Assembly (NCBI RefSeq): GCF_030433675.1
Contig: NZ_JAROCB010000001.1
Coordinates: forward strand, 679,333-743,332
From: Leifsonia virtsii
Lineage (GTDB): Bacteria; Actinomycetota; Actinomycetes; Actinomycetales; Microbacteriaceae
DNA length: 64,000 bases
Direction: 5' to 3'
Below, piece after piece: positions 49,725 through 57,118 of the stretch. Below the pieces are notes generated by a model. That model was not told where the DNA came from. It made no database searches and saw only the letters and a program-made list of their open reading frames with translations. Position 1 is the stretch's first letter; every line of letters starts with the position of its first letter. Both the position numbers and the translations under genes were made by a program.

Positions 49725-50690
49725 CTAGTCTAGGCTGCTTTCCTTCGCGACGCCCGTAATGCGGTCGGCCACCGGCGCGTCCGCCGAGGTCTGCGGGTGG
49801 TGCTTCGACAGCTGGAAGACGCCGAAGATGGCCACGGCGCCGGTCGCCGCGAAGCCGACCATGGCCCACCAGGGCGCGCCTGCGGCCTCGTTCAGCACCA
49901 CGATTCCGATGGTCACGGCGACGAGCGGGTCGATCACGGTGAGGCCGGCGATCACCAGGTCGGGCGGCCCGGAAGAGTACGCGTTCTGCACGAAGTAGGC
50001 ACCGAGCACGGCGGCGAGCAGCAGCGCCACGATGCAGGCGACGAGCAGCCAGTCCCACTCCTGGTTGGAGATGCGGTCGATCGCGACCTTCGCCAGCGTC
50101 GCGACGAAGCCGTACAGCACGCCCGCGCCCACGACGTAGATGATCGCCTTGAACCGGCGCCGCAGGAACCAGAACAGCGTGCCGAACAGGATCAGCACGA
50201 CGGCGAGGATGATCAGGATGACCACCAGCGCCCGGCTGGTGACCGGCTCGTCCCGCGCGAACACGGCCGCGAGCAGCACGAACGCGCCGACGCCGCTGAC
50301 GCACAGGATCACTGCCACCACCGACTGATGGTTGAGCTTCACCCCGCTGACCCGCGCGTTCAGGATGCTGGTGATGACCAGCCCGACGACGCCGAGCGGC
50401 TGCACCAGGATGATCGGCGAGAGCTTGAGGCTGACCAGCTGGAAGACGATGGCGAGGCCGAGCAGCAGCGTCCCGATCACCCAGGAGGGCCGCGCGAGCA
50501 GCAGGCCGAGGTTGCGCAGGCTCATGCCGCCGTCGCCGTGACCGGCGTTCGCCTCGACCTTCGCGACGCCGTGATGCTGCAGCTGCGCGCCGACCGACAG
50601 GAAGCAGGCACCGATGAGCGCGACCGGGATGCCCAGGAGCTGGCTGGGCTGATAGCTCAGGTCCAACGCATCCATCAGTTCCGTACCCAC
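49725..50690 (-). CDS. DMT-superfamily (EamA-like) transporter
   Basis: 321 residues with about ten membrane spans in two five-span halves (first span IPVALIGACFLSVGAQLQHH, last IFGVFQLS). The internal pattern resembles the NIPA/EamA-type DMT group, and the Gln-His-rich HHGVAKVEANAGHGDGG loop is unusual. The substrate is unknown. The GTG at 50690 is supported by TAGGGT 6 bases upstream; the ATG 5 codons later is the alternative. Divergent from def, with the two -10 boxes 16 bases apart. Confidence 0.85.
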   Translation of the reverse strand: MGTELMDALDLSYQPSQLLGIPVALIGACFLSVGAQLQHHGVAKVEANAGHGDGGMSLRNLGLLLARPSWVIGTLLLGLAIVFQLVSLKLSPIILVQPLGVVGLVITSILNARVSGVKLNHQSVVAVILCVSGVGAFVLLAAVFARDEPVTSRALVVILIILAVVLILFGTLFWFLRRRFKAIIYVVGAGVLYGFVATLAKVAIDRISNQEWDWLLVACIVALLLAAVLGAYFVQNAYSSGPPDLVIAGLTVIDPLVAVTIGIVVLNEAAGAPWWAMVGFAATGAVAIFGVFQLSKHHPQTSADAPVADRITGVAKESSLD

Positions 50691-50696
50691 CCCACG

Positions 50697-50702
50697 ACCC
50701 TA
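50697..50702 (-). promoter_or_regulatory. -10 box, leaderless start of DMT transporter
   Basis: TAGGGT on the minus strand, 6 bases before the GTG at 50690. Confidence 0.55.
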
Positions 50703-50718
50703 CAAGGAATGATCCGGA

Positions 50719-50724
50719 TAGTCT
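50719..50724 (+). promoter_or_regulatory. -10 box, leaderless start of def
   Basis: TAGTCT, 6 bases before the ATG at 50731. Confidence 0.6.
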
Positions 50725-50730
50725 TGCTGA

Positions 50731-51297
50731 ATGGCCGTCCTCCCGATCCGGATCACCGGTGACCCCGTCCTCCACTCCCCCGCGCGACCGGTCGACGAGA
50801 TCGACGACGAGCTCCGAACCCTGGTCGCGGACATGTTCGAGACGATGGACGAGGCGCCCGGCGTCGGCCTGGCCGCCCCGCAGGTGGGCGTGCCGCTCCG
50901 GCTGTTCGTCTACGGCTGGACGGACGACGACGACGTGCTTCACCGCGGCGTCGCGATCAACCCGACGCTGTGGCTGAGCCCGCTGCCTGTCGGCGAACTC
51001 GACGAGGACGCGGAGTCGGAGGGCTGCCTGTCGTTCCCGGGCGAGCGGTTCCCGCTGCGCCGCGCCGAGCGCGCCATCCTGCAGGCGACCGACCTGGACG
51101 GCCAGGAGTACGAGGTGCACGCGGAGGGCTGGCTGGCCCGCATCTTCCAGCACGAGTACGACCACCTCGACGGCCTGCTCTACGTGGATCGGCTCGGCCA
51201 CCCCTACGGTAAGGCCGCCGCCAAAGCGCAGCGCAAGAACAGCTGGGGCGTCCCCGGCCTCAGCTGGCTCCCCGGGCGCGACCACCTCGAGGACTGA
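50731..51297 (+). CDS. def: Peptide deformylase
   Basis: 188 residues with all three family motifs: GVGLAAPQVG (44-53), EGCLS (97-101, metal-binding Cys) and HEYDH (141-145, two metal ligands and the catalytic Glu). It removes the formyl group from new proteins in the cytoplasm. It is probably leaderless (TAGTCT-N6-ATG). The usual partner fmt is not adjacent. Its end faces a histidine-kinase-like gene. Confidence 0.96.
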   Translation: MAVLPIRITGDPVLHSPARPVDEIDDELRTLVADMFETMDEAPGVGLAAPQVGVPLRLFVYGWTDDDDVLHRGVAINPTLWLSPLPVGELDEDAESEGCLSFPGERFPLRRAERAILQATDLDGQEYEVHAEGWLARIFQHEYDHLDGLLYVDRLGHPYGKAAAKAQRKNSWGVPGLSWLPGRDHLED

Positions 51298-51318
51298 GCG
51301 CGCAGCAGGCCGCCGGCC

Positions 51319-52197
51319 TCACCGGCGCAGATCGACCCCGTGAACGCCGTTGTGGTGCCGCAGTGCAGGGAACACCGCCGACAGCGTGAACCCGACACCG
51401 GGGACCGTCTGCGCGGTGAGCGTGCCGCCGAACAGCGCGGCGCGCTCCCGCATCTCGATGATGCCCGCCCCCTCGTAGTGCTCGGTGAGCGCCCGCACGT
51501 CGTCGGCGATGCTGTACGCGGTCGCCTGGTCGACGCCCTCGCGGTCGAGGCCGAGGCGACGGGCCGCCGCGCGGATGCCGTCGTCCTCCACGCTGACCTG
51601 GAGGCCGTCGGCCGTCCACGAGAAGCCGACCACGGCGTTCGTGCCTGCTCCCCCGTGCTTGAGCGCGTTCTCCAGGCTGGTCTGCAGGATGCGGAACACC
51701 GCGAGCTCTGCACCCGGCCGCAGCTCGAAGCGGTCGCCCGTCTCGGTGAACGTCACCGCCAGCCCGGCTTCGCGCAGCACCCGGAACAGGTCACGGGCGG
51801 AGTGCAGGCTGGGCTGCGGGAGTGCCGCGTCCTGCGCCTCCCTCGCGACCGCCTGCAGCCGCCGCAGGTCGGCGAGGGCGTCTCGGGCCGAGGTCTCCAG
51901 CACCCCGACCGAGCGCACGGCCGCGGCCGCGTCGCCCTCGGCGGCGTAGCGGACCCCTTCGGCCTGCGAGACCAGCCGGGAGACCGACTGGATCGCGACG
52001 TCGCCGAGGTCGCCGATGATGCGGAACCGGCCGGCCTGCTCGGCGAGGTCGAGCTCGCGGTCGATGCGGTCCCACTCCGACTCCTGGCGGGTGTCGCGCA
52101 GCCGGATGCGACGCCGTCGCTCCCAGAGCCACAGGACCAGGAGGACGAGCGCGATCGCGGCCGCCAGGATCGCGGCGACGAGCGTGACGGTGTCCAT
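51319..52197 (-). CDS. Histidine-kinase-like protein without phospho-acceptor histidine
   Basis: 292 residues. One membrane span at about 3-25, a helical dimerisation part, then a HATPase_c domain: LENALKHGG (N box), VEDDGIRA (G1) and MRERAALFGG (G2). In the position of the usual ELHD motif of HisKA_3 kinases it reads GDLGDVAIQSVSRLV (62-76), so Gly65 stands where the phosphorylated His should be. No response regulator lies on its strand. It may sense or bind ATP without being a kinase, or act on a partner. AAAGGACTGGG precedes the ATG. Confidence 0.85.
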   Translation of the reverse strand: MDTVTLVAAILAAAIALVLLVLWLWERRRRIRLRDTRQESEWDRIDRELDLAEQAGRFRIIGDLGDVAIQSVSRLVSQAEGVRYAAEGDAAAAVRSVGVLETSARDALADLRRLQAVAREAQDAALPQPSLHSARDLFRVLREAGLAVTFTETGDRFELRPGAELAVFRILQTSLENALKHGGAGTNAVVGFSWTADGLQVSVEDDGIRAAARRLGLDREGVDQATAYSIADDVRALTEHYEGAGIIEMRERAALFGGTLTAQTVPGVGFTLSAVFPALRHHNGVHGVDLRR

Positions 52198-52343
52198 CCC
52201 AGTCCTTTCCTGCCCACGGTTGTGCGGCCCGGTCGATATTACCGGCCCGCTCCGGACGCGCAGACGGGCGCCGTCCGGAGTTGTGGACAACTCAGAACGA
52301 CGCCCTCCTGTGTGCACCTCGGCGTGGAGATCGGGCGCGGCCG

Positions 52344-52661
52344 TCAGGCACCGTCGCGATTCGCGCGGAGCACCTCCAGCCGGGCCCGGTACTCCTGCTC
52401 GTCGATGTCGCCGTTCGCATAGCGCTGAGCCAGGGTCGACTCGGCCGAGCGGGTCCCGCCGCGGGGTCCCCAGCCGCCGGGTCCGTAGCCGCCGCGCTCC
52501 ATCGCCGCTCGCCGCCAGCGCCGGCCGGCGAACGCGAAGATCAGGACGAAGACGAGGATCCAGAAGATCGGGATGAAGATCCACCACCAGCCGAAGAAGT
52601 GCGGGCCGTACGCGACGACGCACGGCGCCGAGGCGACCGCGGTGGCCAGTGAGCTGAGCAT
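52344..52661 (-). CDS. SHOCT-domain membrane protein
   Basis: 105 residues. Two hydrophobic stretches at about 5-20 and 28-48 (WWWIFIPIFWILVFVLIFAF), then a Gly/Arg-rich linker and a C-terminal SHOCT domain, LAQRYANGDIDEQEYRARLE. SHOCT domains are short oligomerisation modules in bacterial membrane proteins. The ATG at 52661 is chosen over a GTG 9 codons upstream. Its divergent partner is the 70-residue acidic protein, and a palindromic operator lies between. Confidence 0.85.
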   Translation of the reverse strand: MLSSLATAVASAPCVVAYGPHFFGWWWIFIPIFWILVFVLIFAFAGRRWRRAAMERGGYGPGGWGPRGGTRSAESTLAQRYANGDIDEQEYRARLEVLRANRDGA

Positions 52662-52763
52662 GATGTGTCCAATCGGTGGGTGGTCCACGCCGTTCGCGGA
52701 CCGTCACCGACAGCCTCGCGCCGGGCGGTCCGCCGCGAATCCGCCGGCGGGAGCGATCCGCTC

Positions 52764-52779
52764 TACTCCCCGGGGAGCA
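52764..52779. promoter_or_regulatory. Palindrome TACTCCCCGGGGAGCA (copy 1)
   Basis: One mismatch from the perfect dyad found at 53067-53082. It lies in the divergent promoter of the SHOCT gene and the acidic-protein gene, 41 bases before the latter's TACGAT box. Confidence 0.6.
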
Positions 52780-52820
52780 CCGCAGACGCCGGCCCCTGTC
52801 GCCGCCCCGCTCCTCCGACG

Positions 52821-52826
52821 TACGAT
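52821..52826 (+). promoter_or_regulatory. -10 box, leaderless start of acidic protein gene
   Basis: TACGAT, 6 bases before the ATG at 52833. Confidence 0.55.
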
Positions 52827-52832
52827 GCGCGC

Positions 52833-53045
52833 ATGAGCGAACACGACGGGCGGCACGGCAAGCGCGGCCGAGACGAGGGCGAGCCGGACGACCCGCTCAC
52901 GGAGTACGAGAACGACGAGGCGCAGGACCGCGAGTCGCTAGAGCGGGAGGCCGGGCTGACCGCATTCGGCGGCCCGAGCTTCGGCCACCTGTTCGACCAG
53001 GCGCCGCGGGACGACGGCGGGTTCGACGCCGAGCACAACCCGTGA
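52833..53045 (+). CDS. Small acidic hypothetical protein, 70 residues
   Basis: Highly charged: basic first 15 residues (SEHDGRHGKRGRDEGEPDD), then an acidic stretch and FGGPSFGHLFDQAPRDD. No membrane span. Function unknown and family not recognised. It probably starts leaderless. It is bracketed by two copies of the same palindrome, so it may belong to the regulon of the two-component pair that follows. Confidence 0.7.
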   Translation: MSEHDGRHGKRGRDEGEPDDPLTEYENDEAQDRESLEREAGLTAFGGPSFGHLFDQAPRDDGGFDAEHNP

Positions 53046-53066
53046 GCCGCCCGGGCGCCTGCCGCG

Positions 53067-53082
53067 TACTCCCCGGGGAGTA
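53067..53082. promoter_or_regulatory. Perfect palindrome TACTCCCCGGGGAGTA (copy 2)
   Basis: Sixteen-base perfect dyad, 45 bases before the TAGCAT box of the histidine kinase gene. Same distance class as copy 1 to its own promoter. A LuxR-type response regulator site is the natural reading. Confidence 0.65.
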
Positions 53083-53127
53083 GCCGCGAGACACCGCCGG
53101 ACGGACGCCGGGCGCGTCCGGCGTGAT

Positions 53128-53133
53128 TAGCAT
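53128..53133 (+). promoter_or_regulatory. -10 box, leaderless start of histidine kinase gene
   Basis: TAGCAT, 6 bases before the ATG at 53140. GAGGGG fills the space and could also serve as a ribosome site. Confidence 0.6.
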
Positions 53134-53139
53134 GAGGGG

Positions 53140-54345
53140 ATGCCCTGGAACGCGCCCTCCGATCCGGGCACGGGCGCGCCCTGGCAGCGCGCACCATGGG
53201 CGCGCGGCGAGGGCCCCCGCGGCGCCCGCTGGTTCGCCGTGCTCGTCGCGGCCCTCCTCCAACTGCCCGGCCTCGCCATCGCCGCCGCCGGCGCCTCCCA
53301 CGACCCGCTGGCGCTCGCCCTCGCACTGCTCGCCTTCGCGGCCTCGTTCGTCCTCCTCGCCGGCAGGTCGTATCCCGGCATCACGGTCGTCGCGACCGCC
53401 GTGCTCTGCGCGCCCGCGATCGCGGTGACGACAGGTCCCCCGTTCTCCGCCGTCCCTCTCGCCTTCGCCGTGGTCGGCGCGGTGGTGCGCGGGGCGCGGG
53501 TATGGGCGTGGGGGACGCTGGCCGGCTTCGCGGTCGCCGGTCCCGCCGCCGCCTACCTGCTGCGCGGCGACGCGGCCGCCATGATCCGCCCGCTCATCGT
53601 CGCCCTGGTGCTCATGCTGCTGATCGGCGTCGGGGAGGCGCTGCGCAACCGGCGCGAGCGCTTCCGCGAGATCGCGCGCACCGTCGCCGCCCGGCGCGAG
53701 GCGGCTGCGGAGGCAGAGCGGCTGCGCATCGCGCGCGAACTGCACGACGTGCTCGCCCACTCGCTGTCGCAGATCAGCGTGCAGGCCGGGGTCGGGCTCC
53801 ACCTGTTCGACACCCGGCCGGAGAAGGCGAGGGAGAGCCTGGAGGCGATCAAGGCCACCAGCGGCCAGGCCCTGGAGGAGGTGCGGGGCGTGCTCGGCTT
53901 CCTCCGCGGCCCCGACGGCTACGCGGCGCGCTCGCCCGAACCCGACCTCGCCCGCATCCCGGTGCTCGTCGACACGTACCGGTCGGCCGGGCTGGAGGTC
54001 GACTACGACGTCGAGCTGCACTCGACCCCATCGGCGGCCGCGCAGCTCGCCCTCTACCGGATCGTGCAGGAGTCGCTCACGAACGTCGGGCGCCACGCGC
54101 AGGCGACGACCGTGCGCATCCACCTGGTGGAGGAGCACGGCTGGCTCGTCCTCACCGTGCAGGACGACGGCCGCGGGCTGCCCGCCGACATGGAACGACG
54201 CGAGGGCGGCCGCGGGATGCTCGGGATGCGCGAGCGCGCCGAGCTGCTCGGCGGCCGGTTCGACGCGCGGACGCCCGAGGGCGGAGGCCTGCTCATCGAG
54301 GCGCGCCTGCCGCTCGCGGCCGCGGGCGAGGGGGTTTCGCGATGA
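53140..54345 (+). CDS. DesK-type sensor histidine kinase
   Basis: 401 residues. A Trp/Gly-rich cytoplasmic N-terminus, about five membrane spans (32-165), then HisKA_3 with His202 in IARELHDVLAHSLS, and a HATPase_c domain with YRIVQESLTNVGRHA, VQDDGRGLP and GMRERAELLGG. No extracellular domain of note, so it may sense the membrane itself, as DesK and LiaS-like kinases do. It overlaps the response regulator gene by 4 bases (ATGA at 54342-54345). A palindrome lies upstream. Confidence 0.94.
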   Translation: MPWNAPSDPGTGAPWQRAPWARGEGPRGARWFAVLVAALLQLPGLAIAAAGASHDPLALALALLAFAASFVLLAGRSYPGITVVATAVLCAPAIAVTTGPPFSAVPLAFAVVGAVVRGARVWAWGTLAGFAVAGPAAAYLLRGDAAAMIRPLIVALVLMLLIGVGEALRNRRERFREIARTVAARREAAAEAERLRIARELHDVLAHSLSQISVQAGVGLHLFDTRPEKARESLEAIKATSGQALEEVRGVLGFLRGPDGYAARSPEPDLARIPVLVDTYRSAGLEVDYDVELHSTPSAAAQLALYRIVQESLTNVGRHAQATTVRIHLVEEHGWLVLTVQDDGRGLPADMERREGGRGMLGMRERAELLGGRFDARTPEGGGLLIEARLPLAAAGEGVSR

Positions 54346-55004
54346 TCCGGGTGCTGCTTGCGGACGACCAACTGCTGGTCAGGGCCGGTTTCCGAGCGCT
54401 GCTCGAGGCCGAGCCGGATGTCGAGATCGTCGGAGAGGCCGGTACGGGCCGCGACACCGTCGACCTGGCCAGGGCGACCCGGCCGGACGTCGTGCTCATG
54501 GACATCCGCATGCCCGACGGCGACGGGCTGTGGGCGACCGGCGAGATCGTCGCCGACCCGGCGCTCTCCGGCACGCGCATCGTCATCGTGACCACGTTCG
54601 AGCTCGACGAGTACGTCGCGCAGGCGATCGTTGCCGGTGCCAGCGGCTTCCTCGTGAAGGACACCGAGCCCGTCGAGCTGATCCGCGCGGTGCGCGTGGT
54701 GGCGGACGGGGATGCGCTGCTCTCCCCCGGCGTCACGCGCCGCCTGCTGGAGCGCGTGTCGGGCGGTCTGCGCCCCGCTCCCGACACCGCGCGGCTGGAG
54801 CAGCTGACCGAGCGGGAGCGCGAGGTCCTCGAACTCGTGGCGCACGGCCTGACCAACACCGAGATCGGCGAGCGGCTGTTCCTCAGCCCGCTCACCGCGA
54901 AGACGCACGTCTCGCGGATCATGACGAAGCTCGACGCGCGCGACCGCGTGCACCTCGTCGTGCTCGCCTACGAGACGGGCCTCGTGCAGCCGGGCTGGCA
55001 GTAG
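54342..55004 (+). CDS. NarL/LuxR-type response regulator
   Basis: 220 residues. Receiver domain with acidic pocket D8-D9, phospho-acceptor Asp54 in VVLMDIRMPDGDG, switch Thr in VTTF and Lys in FLVKD. A LuxR helix-turn-helix follows at about 150-215 (LTEREREVLELVAHGLTNTE, then LSPLTAKTHVSRIMTKL). Such proteins bind as dimers to dyads like the palindrome upstream of the kinase gene. A hairpin ends the unit 23 bases after the stop. Confidence 0.96.
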   Translation: MIRVLLADDQLLVRAGFRALLEAEPDVEIVGEAGTGRDTVDLARATRPDVVLMDIRMPDGDGLWATGEIVADPALSGTRIVIVTTFELDEYVAQAIVAGASGFLVKDTEPVELIRAVRVVADGDALLSPGVTRRLLERVSGGLRPAPDTARLEQLTEREREVLELVAHGLTNTEIGERLFLSPLTAKTHVSRIMTKLDARDRVHLVVLAYETGLVQPGWQ

Positions 55005-55027
55005 CACCCCGCCCCGGACACGCAGAA

Positions 55028-55053
55028 GGCCCCCACCGCGAACGGTGAGGGCC
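55028..55053 (+). terminator. Terminator hairpin after response regulator
   Basis: GGCCCCCACCG (55028-55038) pairs with CGGTGAGGGCC (55043-55053), one mismatch, 4-base loop. It abuts the 3' end of tRNA-Asn on the other strand. Confidence 0.75.
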
Positions 55054-55058
55054 AGGAG

Positions 55059-55131
55059 CTCCCCGACTTGGACTCGAACCAAGAACCTGCCGGTTAACAG
55101 CCGGCTGCTCTGCCAATTGAGCTATCGAGGA
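55059..55131 (-). tRNA. tRNA-Asn (anticodon GTT)
   Basis: 73 bases on the minus strand. Acceptor TCCTCGA/TCGGGGA with one G-U, D-arm AGCTCAATTGGCAGAGC, anticodon stem GCCGG/CCGGC with loop CTGTTAA, T-arm with GGTTCGAGTCC, discriminator G. CCA not encoded. Confidence 0.93.
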
Positions 55132-55210
55132 ATGCTTGATCAGCGAAGCTACTCTAGCAAGATTCGCCGCCGCTCCGGAAATCGGGACAGCATCCCGGGT
55201 GCGTCGCCGA

Positions 55211-56233
55211 TCAGTACCCCGCCTCGGTGTCGACGACGCCGACGAAGCGCCCGTCGTCGAGGAACGCGCGGACGTTCTGGCGGATGCGCTCGGCCAGCAG
55301 GGGTGCCGTCATCTCGGGGGTGTCGGCCTGGTGCGGTGTGATGATGACGCCGGGCTCGTCCCACAGCGGGTGGCCGTCGGGCAGCGGCTCCGGATCGGTG
55401 ACGTCGAGGCCTGCGCCCGCGATCGCACCGGAGCGGAGCGCGTCGAGCAGTGCGTCCGTGTCGACGAGACCGCCTCGTGCGATGTTCACGAGGTACGCCG
55501 TCGGCTTCATGGCCGCGAACTCCGGCGCACCGAAAAGGTGGCGCGTTCCGCCGGTGAGCGCCGCGGCGACCACGACGAGGTCGGCGTCGGGCAGCACCTC
55601 GCCCAGCCGGTCGGTGGTGACCGTGCGCGCCGCGCCCTCGACGGGCGACGACGAGCGGCGGACGACCGTGATCCGGGTCCCGAACGGCTCCAGCAGCCGG
55701 ATGAGCTCCAGCGCGATCCCGCCCGCGCCGACGATGACCACATCGAGTCCGTAGAGCGACCGCCCCTCCGGCTCGGTCGCCCACGAGCGCGCCCGCAGCC
55801 GCTTGGGGAGCACGCGCAGCAGCGCGAGGCTGAGCACGAGCGCGTGCTCGGCGACGGGCTGCGCGTACGCCCCCTTGGCGCTCGTCCAGACGAGCCCCGG
55901 TCGGTCCTCGCCCGCGAGCACCTCGGCGAAGGCGTCGACGCCGGCGAACGGCAGCTGCACCCAGCCGATGCCGGGATGCGCCTCAAGCACGGGCGGGAAC
56001 GCGGAGGCGTCCCGGTTCGAGAGCCAGACGACACCCCGCGTGCGGTCGGAGAGCGGCTCGACCGTCCCGCCGGCCGCCTCCACCGCGTCCACGAACTGCC
56101 GGTCCGGCTCCGGGAGGACCGCGATCGGCCCGGGCTCCGGCCGCTTCTCCGGCGGCAGGGCCGTCACGTCGTCGGCCAGCACCGCGCGGTGGCGCGGGGC
56201 GGCGTCCTGCTGTGCGTCGTTCTCGGTGCTCAC
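55211..56233 (-). CDS. D-isomer-specific 2-hydroxyacid dehydrogenase
   Basis: 340 residues. The NAD-binding loop is VVIVGAGGIALELIRLLEPFG (given as GAGGIA near 170); the catalytic Arg, Glu and His are in NIARGGLVD, DVTDPEPLP and ITPHQADT. This is the glyoxylate/hydroxypyruvate-reductase-like branch, close to GhrA. It reduces 2-keto acids with NAD(P)H; the substrate is not fixed. The GTG start has AGGAG upstream and overlaps the stop of the third ABC ATPase (GTGA at 56230-56233), so it is the last gene of the transport operon. Confidence 0.92.
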   Translation of the reverse strand: MSTENDAQQDAAPRHRAVLADDVTALPPEKRPEPGPIAVLPEPDRQFVDAVEAAGGTVEPLSDRTRGVVWLSNRDASAFPPVLEAHPGIGWVQLPFAGVDAFAEVLAGEDRPGLVWTSAKGAYAQPVAEHALVLSLALLRVLPKRLRARSWATEPEGRSLYGLDVVIVGAGGIALELIRLLEPFGTRITVVRRSSSPVEGAARTVTTDRLGEVLPDADLVVVAAALTGGTRHLFGAPEFAAMKPTAYLVNIARGGLVDTDALLDALRSGAIAGAGLDVTDPEPLPDGHPLWDEPGVIITPHQADTPEMTAPLLAERIRQNVRAFLDDGRFVGVVDTEAGY

Positions 56234-57108
56234 GTGCGGTCTCCTGTCACTTCTGCTCCACGGCGGGCGGCCCGCTGGGGTCGGCGCTCCGTACGCTGCT
56301 GCGGCGGCTTCAACGCTCGCGCGAGCCCCGCGACGAACGGGTGCGCCGGGTCCGCGAGCACCTCTTCGATCGGCCCGTAGCCGACCGGGCGCCCTCCCTG
56401 CAGCACCAGGGATACGTCGGTGGCGCGGCGCAGCACCGCGAGGTCGTGGCTGACCACGACCGCAGAGAAGTCGGGATGCTCGCGCAGCTGCCCGAGCAGG
56501 TCGATCACCGCGTCGCGCACGGTGGCGTCGATGCCGGCCGTCGGCTCGTCGGCGACCAGCATGGTCGGCCCGAGCACCAGCGCCCGGGCCAGCGCGACGC
56601 GCTGCCGCTGACCGGAGCTCAGCTCGTACGGGTACTTGCTCAGCACGCTGAGCGGCAGGTGCACGGTGTCGAGCATGGTCGCCGCCCGCTCCCCCGCCGC
56701 CCGGCGCGGGTAGCGCTCGTCGCGCTCGAAGATCGGCAGCGTCACGTTGTCCTGCACGCTCATCGTCGGCTCCAGCGTCGCGGCGGCGTCCTGCGGCAGG
56801 TAGCCGACGTGGAACGTCACCTCGGCGAGGTCGCGCTTGCGCGCCTTGCGCAGCGGATGGCCGAGCACCGACGCCTCGCCGCCGCTGATGCGCGGGCCCG
56901 CCTCCGAGGAGCGCGGCGGCAGCACCCGACCGGAGAGCACCTGCGCGAGCGTGCTCTTGCCAGAGCCCGTCTCGCCGAGCACACCGAGCACCTGCCCCTG
57001 CTCGAGCCGGAAGCTGACCCCGCGCAGGGCGACGCACGAGGCGCTCGGACCCCGCGCGGGGTACTCGACGGACAGGTCGCTGACGACGATGGCGGGGTCG
57101 GAACTCAC
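56230..57108 (-). CDS. ABC transporter ATPase, third in the oligopeptide/nickel-type operon
   Basis: 292 residues. Walker A GETGSGKST, signature LSSGQRQRVALA, Walker B MLVADEPTAGID and H-loop VVVSHDLAVL. The QDAAATLEP Q-loop pattern is that of the Dpp/Opp/Nik family. The C-terminus lacks the zinc-binding Dpp tail and ends in a basic Gln/Arg-rich stretch. It lies 10 bases after the fused ATPase gene and overlaps the dehydrogenase gene. Either it forms a second complex with the same permeases or it is a separate activity. Confidence 0.9.
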   Translation of the reverse strand: MSSDPAIVVSDLSVEYPARGPSASCVALRGVSFRLEQGQVLGVLGETGSGKSTLAQVLSGRVLPPRSSEAGPRISGGEASVLGHPLRKARKRDLAEVTFHVGYLPQDAAATLEPTMSVQDNVTLPIFERDERYPRRAAGERAATMLDTVHLPLSVLSKYPYELSSGQRQRVALARALVLGPTMLVADEPTAGIDATVRDAVIDLLGQLREHPDFSAVVVSHDLAVLRRATDVSLVLQGGRPVGYGPIEEVLADPAHPFVAGLARALKPPQQRTERRPQRAARRGAEVTGDRT

Positions 57109-57118
57109 ACCATCGACC

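Noticed and set aside
55136-55210. Promoter or small gene between tRNA-Asn and the dehydrogenase
   Set aside because: 75 bases with no conserved box or frame; only the operon tail and tRNA leader are expected here.
56230-57108. DppF partner of a broken two-gene ATPase pair
   Set aside because: The neighbouring gene already encodes both ATPase domains in full, so this one is an additional, separate ATPase.
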